64,000 nucleotides of DNA from NCBI GenBank assembly GCA_028571685.1, contig CM053164.1, positions 41,590,501 through 41,654,500 on the forward strand. Reading direction: 5' to 3'. Each line of letters starts with the position of its first letter. Position 1 is the first letter of the stretch. Made by a program: the position numbers and the translations under genes. The DNA comes from Heterohyrax brucei (taxonomy: Eukaryota; Chordata; Mammalia; Hyracoidea; Procaviidae). Shown here one piece after another: positions 45,955 to 56,929 of the stretch. Under the pieces are notes generated by a model. The model did not search any database and was not told where the DNA came from. It saw only the letters and a program-made list of their open reading frames with translations.

Positions 45955-46060
45955 GTTCTTTTCTTAGTCCCTGTGTTACCTTGGGCAAGTTACTCAAGCT
46001 CTCTGAATTTCTTTTTCAGCTCGGCTAATATCTGAGGACCTACTGTGTGCCAGTCACCAT
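45955..46060 (+). mobile_element. MIR SINE, sense
   Basis: Strong MIR core: 'ttaccttgggcaagttactc' and 'aagctctctgaatttct', then 'gacctactgtgtgccagtca'. Confidence 0.75.
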
Positions 46061-46223
46061 ACTAGAAAGTAAGGATGTAAAGATAAAAATCTTAGACTTT
46101 AGAAAGTGCATAGTGAAGTGGAAGAAATTGGTGTGGTAAGAAGTATGTGCCCACAGTATTACAGAAGAATTTAGAAGGGTAACATAACGCAGCCTAGGGA
46201 GGTCAGGAAAAGTACCGGGAAAA

Positions 46224-48449
46224 TGACCTCAGAACCTATTACACTGCCACAGTAGTCAAAACAGCCTGGTACTGGTACAAAAACAGACAGATCAGTGGAA
46301 CAGAATCGAGACCCCAGAGATGACATCATCTACTTATGAACATCTACTTATGAACAAAGTCTGTAAGACATTAAACTGAGGTAAAAATCTCTTCAACAAA
46401 GTCTGTAAGACATTAAACTGAGGTAAAAATCTCTTCAACAAATGGTGCTGGCAAAATTGGATATCCATCTGCACTAAATTAAAACAAGACCCATGTCTTA
46501 CACCTTATACAAAAACCAACTCAAACTGGATAAAAGACCTAAATATCAAATCTAAAACAATAAAGCTCATCCAAAAAAAAGTAGGAACAACCATGGAAGG
46601 TTTAATACACAATGTAGACAGACTTCAAAATCTGTCAAACAAACCACAAACAACAAAAAAGAAAATAGATAAGTGGGAACTACTAAGAATCACTTTTGCT
46701 CATCCGAAGACTTTATTAATAGAATTAAAAGGCCATCTGCAGAATGGGAAAAAATATTTGGCAACTCTATGTCACACTGACTCCTGATCTCCATAATCTA
46801 TAAGGTAGTACAAAATATCAACAAGAAAAAGATAAATCATCCATTTAAGCGATCGGCAAAGGAGATAGACATAGACAGACACTTCTCTAAAGAGGAGATC
46901 CAGGCAGCCAAAAAACACATGTGGACATGCTCACAATCATTAGCTATTAAAGAAATTCAAATAAAAATGACAATGAGATACCATCTCACCCCAACAAGAT
47001 TGGCCATGATCCAAAAAACGCAAAACACTAAATGCTGGAGAGGCTGTGGAGAAATTGAAACTCGCTTACACTGTTGGTAGCATTGCAAAATGGTGCAGCC
47101 TCTTTGGAAAGCAATCTGGCACTACCTTAAAGTAATGGATATAGATATACTGTTTGACCCAGTAATTCCACTGCTTGGAATATATCCTACAGAATCAAGG
47201 CCATTCACACCAACTGATACATGCACATGAATGTTCATCACAGCACAGTCCACAATAGCAAAAAGATGGAATCAACCCAGATGCCCAACAACAGAAGAAT
47301 GGATAGGTAAACTATGGTATATATACTCAATAGAACACTATCCAATGATAAAGAACAACAATGATAGCAGGAACTGGAGGACATTATGTTGAATGAAAGT
47401 AGTCAGCGACAGAAGGACAAATGTTGTATGAGACCCCTATGATAAGAACTTAAAAGCAAACTCATGCATAACAGGAAAGACTCTTTGATGGCTGCAAGGC
47501 TGGGGAGGGTGGGAGGGGGAGGGAGAGGGTTTAGATTAGATAGTTGTTAGAAATTTGGTTGGCTGAAATTGGTGACAGCACACATTAGTAAGAAGATCAA
47601 CATTAACGGGACTTCAACACAACTTGTGTACTCCTCCCATCTTAATCCAATATTTCAAAGACAGAGTAGCTAGGGCAGGGGGTCGGGGACCATGCTCTCA
47701 GGGGAAATCGAGACCAATTGACGCAACTAGCATTTTGCTAATGAGGACTCTCCACACCCCACATTGGTGAGTGGCGTCTGGGGTCTTAAAAGCTGCCAAG
47801 CTGCCATCCGAGGGTACAGCAAATGGTCCCAACTCAGCAGGAACGGATGATCACCAAGGTCCATAACGACGTGAGGGAAAGAGAATCCAGAAGACAGAGA
47901 GACCTGCGTGAGTGGATGTCTACATCGACTTGTGACCGGAAGAACCAGTTGGTGCTTGACTACCACCAGTGATAGCCACGATGGAGCTCACAAAGTTGAG
48001 TCTCACTGGCAACACAAGTATAGAGATCTCCATTAAAAGACCACAATCGATGGTTCAGGGGCCTCGAAGTTCTCCTGGGAGTGGGGCCCCTGGCCTTGAT
48101 GCTGCCCCTGTTCATAAATCATGTTGAAGGTCAACTTTTTAGACAGCAATGGACTGGACTTGGTGATGCAGAGTGACCATATTGTGTGGGCACTTTATGG
48201 TTCTAGGCATCTATAGGAGGTCATCCTGTTGACCTCACACTGGAAGAAGTGGATTGGGTAGAGAGGAGAAGATAGGAGACTGTTGGGAAGATAAGACATG
48301 TATGGAGCAGAAAGGAAGGGTGTGCTGTCACCATGCAGGGAGAGCAGTGGAAGCTGCATATAGGTCAGCATGCAAATTTATATGGGAATGTATATTTCAT
48401 TCAATCATAATAAAAATATATATATAATAAAAAAAAAAGAAAAAGAAAA
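46224..48449 (+). mobile_element. L1 LINE, 5'-truncated, with 16-bp target duplication
   Basis: A 2.2-kb L1 insertion with ORF2 C-terminus (46224 to about 47430), 3' UTR and A-rich tail. AAAAGTACCGGGAAAA occurs at 46208-46223 and 48450-48465, so both ends are fixed to the base, apart from A's shared with the tail. The L1 cysteine knuckle is broken by TAG at 47078-47080. Two tandem duplications lie near the 5' end (46327-46354 and 46355-46438). Closely similar to the 1-2185 copy. Confidence 0.97.
46327..46438 (+). repeat. Adjacent 14-bp and 42-bp tandem duplications within L1
   Basis: CATCTACTTATGAA occurs twice (46327-46340, 46341-46354). Immediately after it a 42-base unit starting CAAAGTCTGTAAGAC occurs twice (46355-46396, 46397-46438). 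The related L1 at the window start has a single copy. Confidence 0.95.
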
Positions 48450-48465
48450 AAAAGTACCGGGAAAA

Positions 48466-49815
48466 ACTTTCCAGGGCTGTTGATACTTTAGATGAGCCCT
48501 GAGGAATAAGTGGACATTTTCCAGGTGAAGATCAGAGGCAGGGAAGGTGAAGGCATCCCACACAGAAGAAAAATATGAACAGTCTCCCTGGATGACTCAG
48601 CCTGTGGTTCCTCACAGCTGGAACGTGAAGTGACAGAGGGGATTAGTGATGGGAGGTAAAGCTGCAAAGACAAGCCTGTGCCTGTCATGGGGCCATCCTG
48701 GAGGGTAATTAGAAGAAAATCAGAAGTTACATCAGTGGTGGTCTGCAGAGAAGTAGATAAGAGGCATGTAAAGCGAAGGGTTAAGAAACCTCAGTCTCCA
48801 CACCTGCAAAATGGATAAATAAAGATGTCCGTCAGGATCAGGGACATGATGGGGACTCTATCAGTGCTGGTTCTTTGCCCCAGCCTCTGTCAGCATAGCC
48901 TCTTACCAATTGCAATGGCAACTCACAATGCCCTGGCAGCTCCCATCAGTTTAAAACCCTTGTCATTTTCACAGTATGTTGCTATTAAACTACAACTCCC
49001 GTCCAGTTGATTTTTAAGGTCCAGATGCAGAACCTCATACTTAACTTCTTTTGAATGGTTTAGCCTTTTACCATAGTCTGTCATAGCAATGTGGGAGCCT
49101 GATTTTTCAGCCACTGCTCGTGGATGTGGTGGAACATGAGCTTGATGGTAAGAGGAGACTGGCGTTCAGGCAGAAGTCAGGGCAGGAAGGGATGTAGTAT
49201 TAGAAGACTGGCTGAGTGGAGAAGGCCTGGGGAGGGAGAATGACAGTATTACTGGGGCTGAGGATTTGAGGGATGGGAAGTCAAAGAAAAGGTTGGGAGA
49301 CACAGAGATACAGAGGAGGATACGAGAGACAAGGCCTGCCCTGAATCACAGATACGCCCTTGAGACCCCCCCACCCAGGCCATAGCGCTGTTCTGGCTGG
49401 GAAGGACCCTCAGCAAGAGTGGTTAGAAACCAGTGCTGACTTTTCTAAAACCAGGGAAGTTGGCAGAAAGGGTCTGGTTAGTGTGAGCTTTCCCAGATAA
49501 AAATCAACAAAATCTTGAAAGTGGTTATTTTGACAACTGTTGTCAAGGACTTCTGCCACTGTCACTTGGCCACAAGGTTTGTTTTACTTCTTTATCTTGT
49601 TGTTTTAATACCTATTTTTTTCTTTTCACAAAAGTAATACATGTTCATTGTAGCAAAATTTGAAAATCCAAGGTAAACTCAAAGAAAAAGAAAAACTCCC
49701 AGTAACTACCATAAGACACCGTAACACCTGTAATTTTATAATTTACTCTTACATGATTCTTCTATACCCATTCGTGTGTCTTTGTGCTGTGATATTTTCC
49801 CCCACTTAACATATT
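48466..49815. other. Unique sequence
   Basis: No gene or repeat recognised. Frames 48488-48688 and 48825-49010 have no domain or splice support. Confidence 0.35.
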
Positions 49816-49984
49816 GTGGAAACCCTGGGAGCGTAGTGGTTAAGTGCTGCATCTGCTAACCAGAAGGTCGGCAGCTTTGACCCACCAGGCACTCCTTGGA
49901 AGCTCTGTGGGGCAGTTCCGCTCTGTCCTGTCGGTTGCTGTGAATCAGCAGCAACTCAGTGACAGTGGTTTTGCTTTTTGGGTT
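49816..49984 (+). mobile_element. AfroSINE, sense, with 10-bp target duplication
   Basis: A box 'gggagcgtagtggttaagtg', B box region 'ggtcggcagctttgacc', body 'gctctgtggggcagttccg'. TTAACATATT flanks it at 49806-49815 and 49985-49994. Confidence 0.95.
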
Positions 49985-50092
49985 TTAACATATTATAAAC
50001 ATCCTTTCACATTTTTATCAGTTGGGAATGTGTTTTCATACAAGTAATAGTAAACCCTGTTAACAGTGGCTTAAACAAAATTAAAAAAAAAA

Positions 50093-50282
50093 AAAAGACA
50101 GTTGTCATGTGGGACCCAACTCATGACAGTCCACTGTGTGTCAGAGCAGGACCGTGCTCTACTGGGTTTTCAGAAGTAGATCACCAGGCCTTTACTCCAA
50201 AGCACTTCTGGGTGGACTTGAACTTCCAGCCTTTCAGTCAACAGGCAAACGCATGAACACTCTGAACCACCTAGGGCTCCCA
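50093..50282 (-). mobile_element. AfroSINE (long type), antisense
   Basis: 'ctgggttttcagaagtagat', 'caccaggcctttactcca', 'gggtggacttgaacttcc', 'ctgaaccacctagggctccc'. Preceded by an A14 run. Confidence 0.88.
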
Positions 50283-50312
50283 AACAAGTAATTAGGAGAT
50301 TAATTTTCATAA

Positions 50313-50368
50313 ACCTGGTCATGTGGTGCTTACATACTATCGCTGCTAACCAAAAGGTTGACAGTTTG
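50313..50368 (+). mobile_element. AfroSINE, sense, left part (split by L1)
   Basis: A box-like 'tggtcatgtggtgcttaca' and 'gctgctaaccaaaaggttga', ending in the duplicated target. Continues at 51231. Confidence 0.88.
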
Positions 50369-51230
50369 TTTGTTTTTTTAAATTATGATTAAATGAAAAG
50401 GTATATTCCCATATAAATTTGCATGCCCACCTATATGCAGCTCCCACTGCTCTTCCTGCCCAGTGACAGCACACTCTTCCTCTGTGCTCCATGCATATCT
50501 TATCCTCCCAACAATCTCTTACCCCATCCTCTCCACCCACTCCCCTTCCTCCAGTAAGTGGTCAGCAGGACGACACCCTATAGATTCACAGAACCATAAA
50601 GTGCACACTCTGTGTCATCAAGTTCAAGCCATTCCTGTCCGAAAAGTTGACCTCCATTATGATTTATGGACAGGGGCAGCATCAAAGCCAGGGGCCATGC
50701 GCCCAGGGGAACCCCAAAGCTGCTGGACCATCAATTGTGGTCTTTTAGTGGAGATATCAGGGTACACCCCTTTTTATTCTTGTGTTGCCAGTGAGACTCA
50801 ACTGTGCGAGCTCCATCATGGCTATCTCTGGTGGTGGCTGTGCACCATGTGGTTCTTGCAGTCGGAAGTTGATGTAGTCACCCACTCGTGGGTCTCTCTG
50901 TCTTCTGGGTTCTCTTTTCCCCCATGTCGTTTTAGTCCTTGGCGATCATCCGTTCCTGCTGAGTTGGGATCATTTGCTGTACCCTCAGATGGCAGCTTGG
51001 CAGCTTTTAAGACCCTAGACGCCACTCACCAATGTGGGGTGTGGAGAGTCCTCATTAGCAAAATGCTAGTTGCGTCAATTGGTCTCGATTTCCCCTGAGA
51101 GCATGGTCCCCCTGCCCTAGCTACTCTGTCTTTGCAATATTGGGTTAAGATGGGAGGAGTACACAAGTTGTGTTGAAGTCCCATTAATGTTGATCTTCTT
51201 TCTCGTGTGTGCTGTCACAGATTTCAACCA
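50369..51230 (-). mobile_element. L1 3' UTR, antisense, 18-bp target duplication
   Basis: The insertion is entirely 3' UTR: 'gcttttaagaccctagacgc' is the reverse of the 'gtctggggtcttaaaagctg' block at 1500 and 47775. The left end is T-rich (reverse poly(A) tail). CAAAAGGTTGACAGTTTG occurs at 50351-50368 and 51231-51248. The plus-strand 211-codon frame at 50463-51098 is antisense UTR, not a gene. Confidence 0.97.
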
Positions 51231-51345
51231 CAAAAGGTTGACAGTTTGAATTCACCAGCTGCTCCTTGGAAACTCTGTGGGTCAGTTCTCCTGTGTCCTC
51301 TCTGGTCACTTGAGTTGGAACCTACTGGATGGCAACAAGGATTTT
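51231..51345 (+). mobile_element. AfroSINE, sense, right part
   Basis: Resumes with the duplicated target, then 'gaattcaccagctgctcct', 'gaaactctgtgggtcagttc' and 'ggaacctactggatggcaac'. Confidence 0.9.
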
Positions 51346-51720
51346 TTAATTTTTATTTAATTTTTCATAAGGAGTCATACATGTCCATAAATGACCACAA
51401 GAGCACCTCAAGTATTGGTCTTTGGTTACAGGTGGAATTGAGTAAGTGAACTTGCAACTACGGAAACTACAGATAATGAGGATGGCTGTATTTAGTTTTC
51501 TGGCCTCTCTAGTGGAGTCAGGTGAGGGAATAGAGTACTATGAATGGATGTGAGTCAGCCAGTTACCAATGCCAAAGACTTACTACATACCCTTCTGTAA
51601 TACCTTTTTCAACAGCTGCCTACGTTAGATGCACCATGATTTGACAGTTTTTGTTGAATGCTTCAATTGTTTTCATTATTAATAGTATGCTTCAGTTTTT
51701 ACATGTTTATATTTATTGCC
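51346..51720. other. Unique sequence
   Basis: No gene or repeat recognised. Confidence 0.35.
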
Positions 51721-51885
51721 TTAAGGAGCGTGGGTGGTGTGAGCAGTCGGTGCTGCACTGCTGGTCTCAAGGTTGGTAGTGAAAATGCCCCAGCAACTCT
51801 GTGGAAGGAGGCCTGGTGATCTCTTCCCACAGAGGTTACAGCCACCAAGCAGTGGGCTTGCCCTGAGTCCATGGCTGACAGCAGC
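51721..51885 (+). mobile_element. AfroSINE (long type), sense, decayed
   Basis: 'aaggagcgtgggtggtgtga' (A box side), 'tggaaggaggcctggtgatc' and 'cccacagaggttacagccac' follow the long-type order. Confidence 0.7.
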
Positions 51886-52707
51886 AATTCTTGCTTTAGG
51901 GCCGAATTCCTAGAAGTAAAATCACTAGGACAAAGAGTATGTAAAATATAAAAAACTAAATTACTCTCTCACCAAGAGTGTTTTAAAAAGCCCTTTTCCT
52001 TTCACCTTCAGCAACAGGTTTTGTTGTTTTTTGGTTCTTTGTCACTTTAAGTTTTTATGCTGTGACCATTACTGTGGATTTAACTCTGTGCTATCCCAGC
52101 CCATCTGCCTCTGGAAGCCCAGAGCAGGACTCCTGAGAGCATCTTAGCCTGAGCCCTGATTTACCTCCATGGCTGCCTGGTGGGGAGCCTGCAGTGCGTC
52201 CATGCTGTTACTTTCCAGGTGGGTTGATGCCCATCCTTGTTCTGATGTACACTGGAGAGGGCGCATGGTATTTCTCATGCTGATGTACCTTGCTTATCAG
52301 TGGAGCCATGATTTGTCCCAGCTCGGTCCTAATTCAAGGCCGTTCTGGCTTGTCATGGACTGTGGTGTATTTGGGTTCTGGCCTCATTTGAAACAGTCCA
52401 CCCCACATCCTCACACATCGCTCTCACCTGAATTTCCTCAGGTAAGGTAACCTTACAGGTCAGCTTCATTGTCTGTAACAGAGAGCAGGTCCAGAAGACA
52501 GTATCAATAGATTTGGGGAGCAGAGGATGGTAAATACTTTAATCACATTAAACTGCTTTTGTGCCATGCTGCAGTTTCCTGAGAGGGAGTCAAAAGAGTA
52601 GTTATTTCCGGGCATCACTGCCATTTCACATAAGCCATCATCGCATGAGTGAGAAAACAATTCCCTGAACTGCAGCACTCAGGCCAGATCATCTGTGAGC
52701 ACATGTC
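51886..52707. other. Unique sequence
   Basis: No gene or repeat recognised. Frame 52169-52450 has no domain or splice support. Confidence 0.35.
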
Positions 52708-52875
52708 ATTGTTAGTGGCCTTTGAGTCAGCTCCAACTCATGTGACCCTGTTTACAATAGAATGAAACATTTTCCAGTCCTGCGGCATCTTCACAATTGT
52801 TGTGATGCTCTGGTCCATTGTTACGGCTCCTGTGTATTTGAATGCCGTCAGACTTAGGGGACTGATCCTTCAACA
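52708..52875 (-). mobile_element. RTE 3' end fragment, antisense
   Basis: 'gagtcagctccaactcatgt', 'ttccagtcctgcggcatctt', 'cacaattgttgtgatgct' parallel the antisense RTE start at 63240-63330. Confidence 0.7.
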
Positions 52876-52879
52876 CTGT

Positions 52880-53100
52880 GTCAGTTAATGTTCTGTTGTG
52901 ATTCATAGGTTTTTCACTGGCTGATTTTCAGAAGTAGATCACCAGGCCTTTCTCCCTAGTACGTTTTAGTCTGGAAGCCCCACTGAAACCTATCTACTAT
53001 GGGTGATCCTGCTGACATTTGAAATACCAGAGCTGTAACTCCCAACAAGGTAGCAGCACGTGAGCCCACATGGTACAACAGACTGACAGCCATGTGGTGG
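52880..53100 (-). mobile_element. RTE- or SINE-related repeat, antisense
   Basis: 'ctgattttcagaagtagatc', 'gtctggaagccccactgaaa', 'tgacatttgaaataccagag', 'ctgacagccatgtggtgg'. This resembles an afrotherian repeat associated with the long AfroSINE; I cannot assign the exact family. Confidence 0.55.
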
Positions 53101-53304
53101 CCGGTGCACATTGCAGGTGCTTGAGTATTCATGTGTGTAGAGATATGTTGAGGTGTGAACAAATGAATGAATGGTGAATCCAAGCAAGAAGTGTGCAGAA
53201 TGCGGGACATAGGCCAAATTCCAGTACCACAGTACCATTCCTCCAAAATAAGGAAAAGAACATTTCATAATTCTGATTCCAGGGGGGAATAATAGGGATT
53301 TTAC
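53101..53304. other. Unassigned spacer
   Basis: Nothing recognised. Confidence 0.3.
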
Positions 53305-53655
53305 TGGAGATGGATCCAAGATGGCTGAGTAGTCAAAGCTTTCCTGTAGTCCGTCCTATAACAGAGACCCAAAGAACAAGTGAATCAATTATATATGATA
53401 GTATAGGAGCCCTGAACATGAAAGGCAGAGTTAAAGAATTGAACTGACCAGCAGGGAGAAGGAGAGGCCGTTCAGAAACAGTGAGGATTTACCAAACCTG
53501 ACCTGGCCAGTACTGGCACCCTTGCAGCCTGAGTTAGCTGGCACCGGTGGTGAGGCAAGCAGTGGCACTGAGGACATGTGTTCCACATTGGGAGAGACCA
53601 AGCAGCAGAGAGTCAACTCAGACCTCCAGAACCCCAAGAGATAGCCCTCAATCAG

Positions 53656-53825
53656 GGGTAAAAAAAAAAAAAAAACTCACTGCTGTCGAGTCGATTTCAA
53701 CTCCTAGTGACCCTGTAGACAGAATAGAACTGCACCATAGAGTTTCCAAGGAGCATTTGGCGGATTTGAACTGCTGACCTTCTGATTAGCAGCCATAGCA
53801 CTTAACCATTATGCAGCCAAGGTCT
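53656..53825 (-). mobile_element. AfroSINE, antisense, with 10-bp target duplication
   Basis: 'ctgctgtcgagtcgatttc', 'gcaccatagagtttccaagg', 'cacttaaccattatgcagcc'. CCTCAATCAG occurs at 53646-53655 and 53826-53835. It sits in the 5' UTR of the long L1. Confidence 0.95.
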
Positions 53826-54889
53826 CCTCAATCAGAGAAAGATAAGTACAAATGTCTGACCGACCTTGCAAAAAAAAAAAAAAATTAAAAACCCTTTTAG
53901 GAAGTATTGCGCTCCTGATTACCTGCTCCCTTCCCAATCTGCTTTGCATCCTGGTCAGCTTCAGTAAGTGCTCCGCTCCTTAGGCCAGAAGTAAGACCCA
54001 TCATGCCCCTGAGCTACTCTTCTAGCTTTGGGGAGGGAACAGATTAACAAACAGGAGAAAATAACCTGCCAGCTCTCCTAAGCCAGGAACTCAGGGTAGG
54101 CATAGTCTCTTTGCCTAGGCACAGGCATAAGGGACACACAGCCTTTGAATGCTCTTCACTCTTGCATAGACTTGTGTGGGCCCATTTCAACAGTGTGGGC
54201 CTTCATTAGCATAGTATAGTAGGATATGCACCTGAAGCCTGTTTTTATCTGTATCTTCTTCAAGGGAGAAAGGCAAATTCATGACAATGGACACTACCTT
54301 GTCCATTAAGCAGGGTCCTGACCTACCCACATCAGGGGCATGAGGACTGGTAGCTCCAGCTACTCAACTGAGCCACACACAGCAGGGATCTAAGATTAAA
54401 TGGTGACAGTCCTTAGAGCCAATAGAATTGAGTGCCTATATACTGGCTGCAAAACCCACCTACCTATACTCTCTAGGGAAGAGACCCATGCCATCCACCC
54501 AGATACTCAGCAACCTACCTTGGTCAGTACATGATCCCCTACTACAGCTACATACCTATGCCTACTCCAATCACCCCTGCCCATCTAGGATTGTAGTGAG
54601 AGCCTGCACCACATACTCAGTGACTGACAACCTGGACTCCCAAGTTGAATTCACACCAGAAAAGTAAACAAACTACTAGGTCCACATTCCAAGTAACAGC
54701 TCTAGCCACCTGGAGACAAGATGTAGAGCTTCAAAGATGTCAGTGATCAAACTAGCTCACATAACTGTCTTATTTCAGCATACTCAAGAAGCTAGGACAC
54801 AGTAAGCAAATATGAAATAAATATAACTTTTTGATGGCTCAGAGACAATAGTCAATATCAAAACTTCTGAAGAAGCAGACTAGCAAAAC

Positions 54890-55830
54890 AAAGAATTAAG
54901 AAATCTTGTGAAAGAAGACAACTTCCTGAAATTACTGGAAGTGGAACTTAAAAGACCGATGTACAGAATTCTTCAAGAGATCATGAAGGAAGTCATGCAA
55001 AATGCAGGACAAACCAAGGAACACACAGACAAAGCAACAGAGACACTTGGGAATGTTATACAAGAGGATAATGGCAGATTTAATAGGCTGCAGGAGTCTA
55101 TAAAGGGACAGCAAATAGAAATCCAAAAGGTTAACAATAAAATTTCAGAATTAAACAGCTCAGTAGCAAGTCATAGGAGCAGAATTGAGGCAATGAAAGT
55201 CAGAATTAATAAGATTTAAGATAAAGTACATGACACTGACATATTTGCAGAAAAATCAGATAAGAAAATTTTTAAAAAATGAAGAATCACTAAAAATTAT
55301 GTGTGACTCCTACCAAGAAAAACAGCCTACAAGTGATTGAACTACCACAACAGAAAGAGATAATAGAGAGTACAAAGAGAATTGTTGAAAATTTGTTGGC
55401 AGAAAACTTCCCTAATATTGTGAAAGATGAGAAGATATCTATTCAAGAAGCTCATTAGACCCCATACAGGTAATTCCTAAAAGAAAGTTACCAAGACATA
55501 TGATAAAACTTACCGAAACCAGAGATAAAGAGAGAATTTTAAGAACAGCTAGGGATAAGTGAAAAGTCACTGACAAAGGACAGTCCTTAAGACTGAACTC
55601 TGATGACTCAGTAGTAACTATGCAGGCAAAAAGGCAATGGGATGACATATAAAGGCTTGAAGGACAGAGTTGCCAGCCAAGAATTATACATCCAGCAAAA
55701 CTGTCTCTCAAACATGATGGTGAAATTAGGGCATTCCCAGAAAAAACAGAAGTTTAGGGAATGTGTAAAAGCCAAACCAAAATTACAAGAAATGCTAAAG
55801 GGAGTCTTCCAGTTAGAAAATTGACCTCAG
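54890..55830 (+). pseudogene. L1 ORF1, broken
   Basis: Open stretch 54908-55219 encodes the coiled coil (NNKISELNSSVASHRSRIE). The RRM region lies at about 55300-55560 and the C-terminal domain at 55640-55824, ending KLQEMLKGVFQLEN, as in L1 ORF1. Frameshifts and stops separate them. Confidence 0.85.
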
Positions 55831-56084
55831 ATAACAACCCAACACTAGAACACAGGGTGGAGCAACTAGATACCAACCCAGATAGGGAAGTCACAAAAAT
55901 AAATGAAAGCCGAAACACTGGAAACAGGGAGACAGAGACATCAATATGTAAAAGATGACAGTTCAAAAACAAAAAAGAGGGACTAGAAAATTTAGTCATA
56001 GATCTTTCATGTAGAGAAGAAGTCAAGGCAATACAAAGAAATAAAAGATCAGTTTAAACTTATAAAAACAGGGGTAAATATTAA

Positions 56085-56764
56085 GGTAATCACAAAGGAA
56101 AATAGTTTAGTTTGGTGATCCCTTCAAGATCTTATCCTGACCTCATAAGAGGTAACACCCAAGGTGTAAGAAGCACCACTTAAGAAAATTGAGCTGTGAG
56201 CTTTCCACACAGGGCATAGTTTGGAGCTTCTCTGACAAGTTATCACCACCACTCAGGAAGAGAAACTGAAATTTATGAAGTACATCTCCTGAATCCTTCA
56301 AAAGCCATGATCTTGACCAGTCACTACTGTCAAGCATAATTTTTTCATTTCAGGGCTTCCACCCAAATCTCTCATTCTTTTCAATGTATTATGCTGCCTC
56401 AATATGAAATCCACAAAATAAATCCCACACACAGTTACTAACAAAAGATACTACAGTCCCCAATCTCCTTCTCATTACCTAGTTTCAGCTCTAAGAGTTT
56501 AAAAAAGGTCTTGCCTGTCAAATTATATTAGTAACGTATGACCAATAACCATAACTAAGGTGATTTGACTAATGTGAGGCTGCATGTGGGTGTTCCACTT
56601 AAGGTTAGTTTTAACCTTTACAACAGTCCTGCAGTGCAGGTGGGTACTTTTAAATTACTAGGAAAGCTGAACAGTTTTCTTATGTTTACCAGCCTTTTAT
56701 GTTACATCTTTCATGAACTGTGTGTTCATATTATGTTTTGGATACCCTCGAGTCACACAGCTGT
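56085..56764. other. Unassigned stretch between L1 ORF1 and ORF2
   Basis: Not recognisable as L1 although it lies between ORF1 and the surviving endonuclease part. It and the RTE piece after it take the place of the ORF2 start and the first part of the endonuclease domain. Confidence 0.4.
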
Positions 56765-56880
56765 TGTTGATGTTAATTATCATTGAATTTGCTCTGGTTC
56801 ATGGTGACCTTATGTGTAACAGAATGAAATGTTGCCCCACCTTGTGCTGTATTCAAAATCATTGGATAAGGAAGGACACC
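56765..56880 (-). mobile_element. RTE 3' end fragment, antisense
   Basis: 'tgttgttgatgttaattatc', 'ggttcatggtgaccttatgt', 'cagaatgaaatgttgcccc' follow the antisense RTE end as at 63230-63290, diverged. Confidence 0.6.
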
Positions 56881-56929
56881 ACATCATGGTTAAAGGCTCA
56901 GTATTCCAAGAGGATATAACCATATTAAT

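Noticed and set aside
50463-51098. 211-codon + frame, the longest in the window
   Set aside because: It is the reverse complement of the L1 3' UTR, proved by matching blocks at 1500 and 47775 and by the flanking 18-bp duplication.
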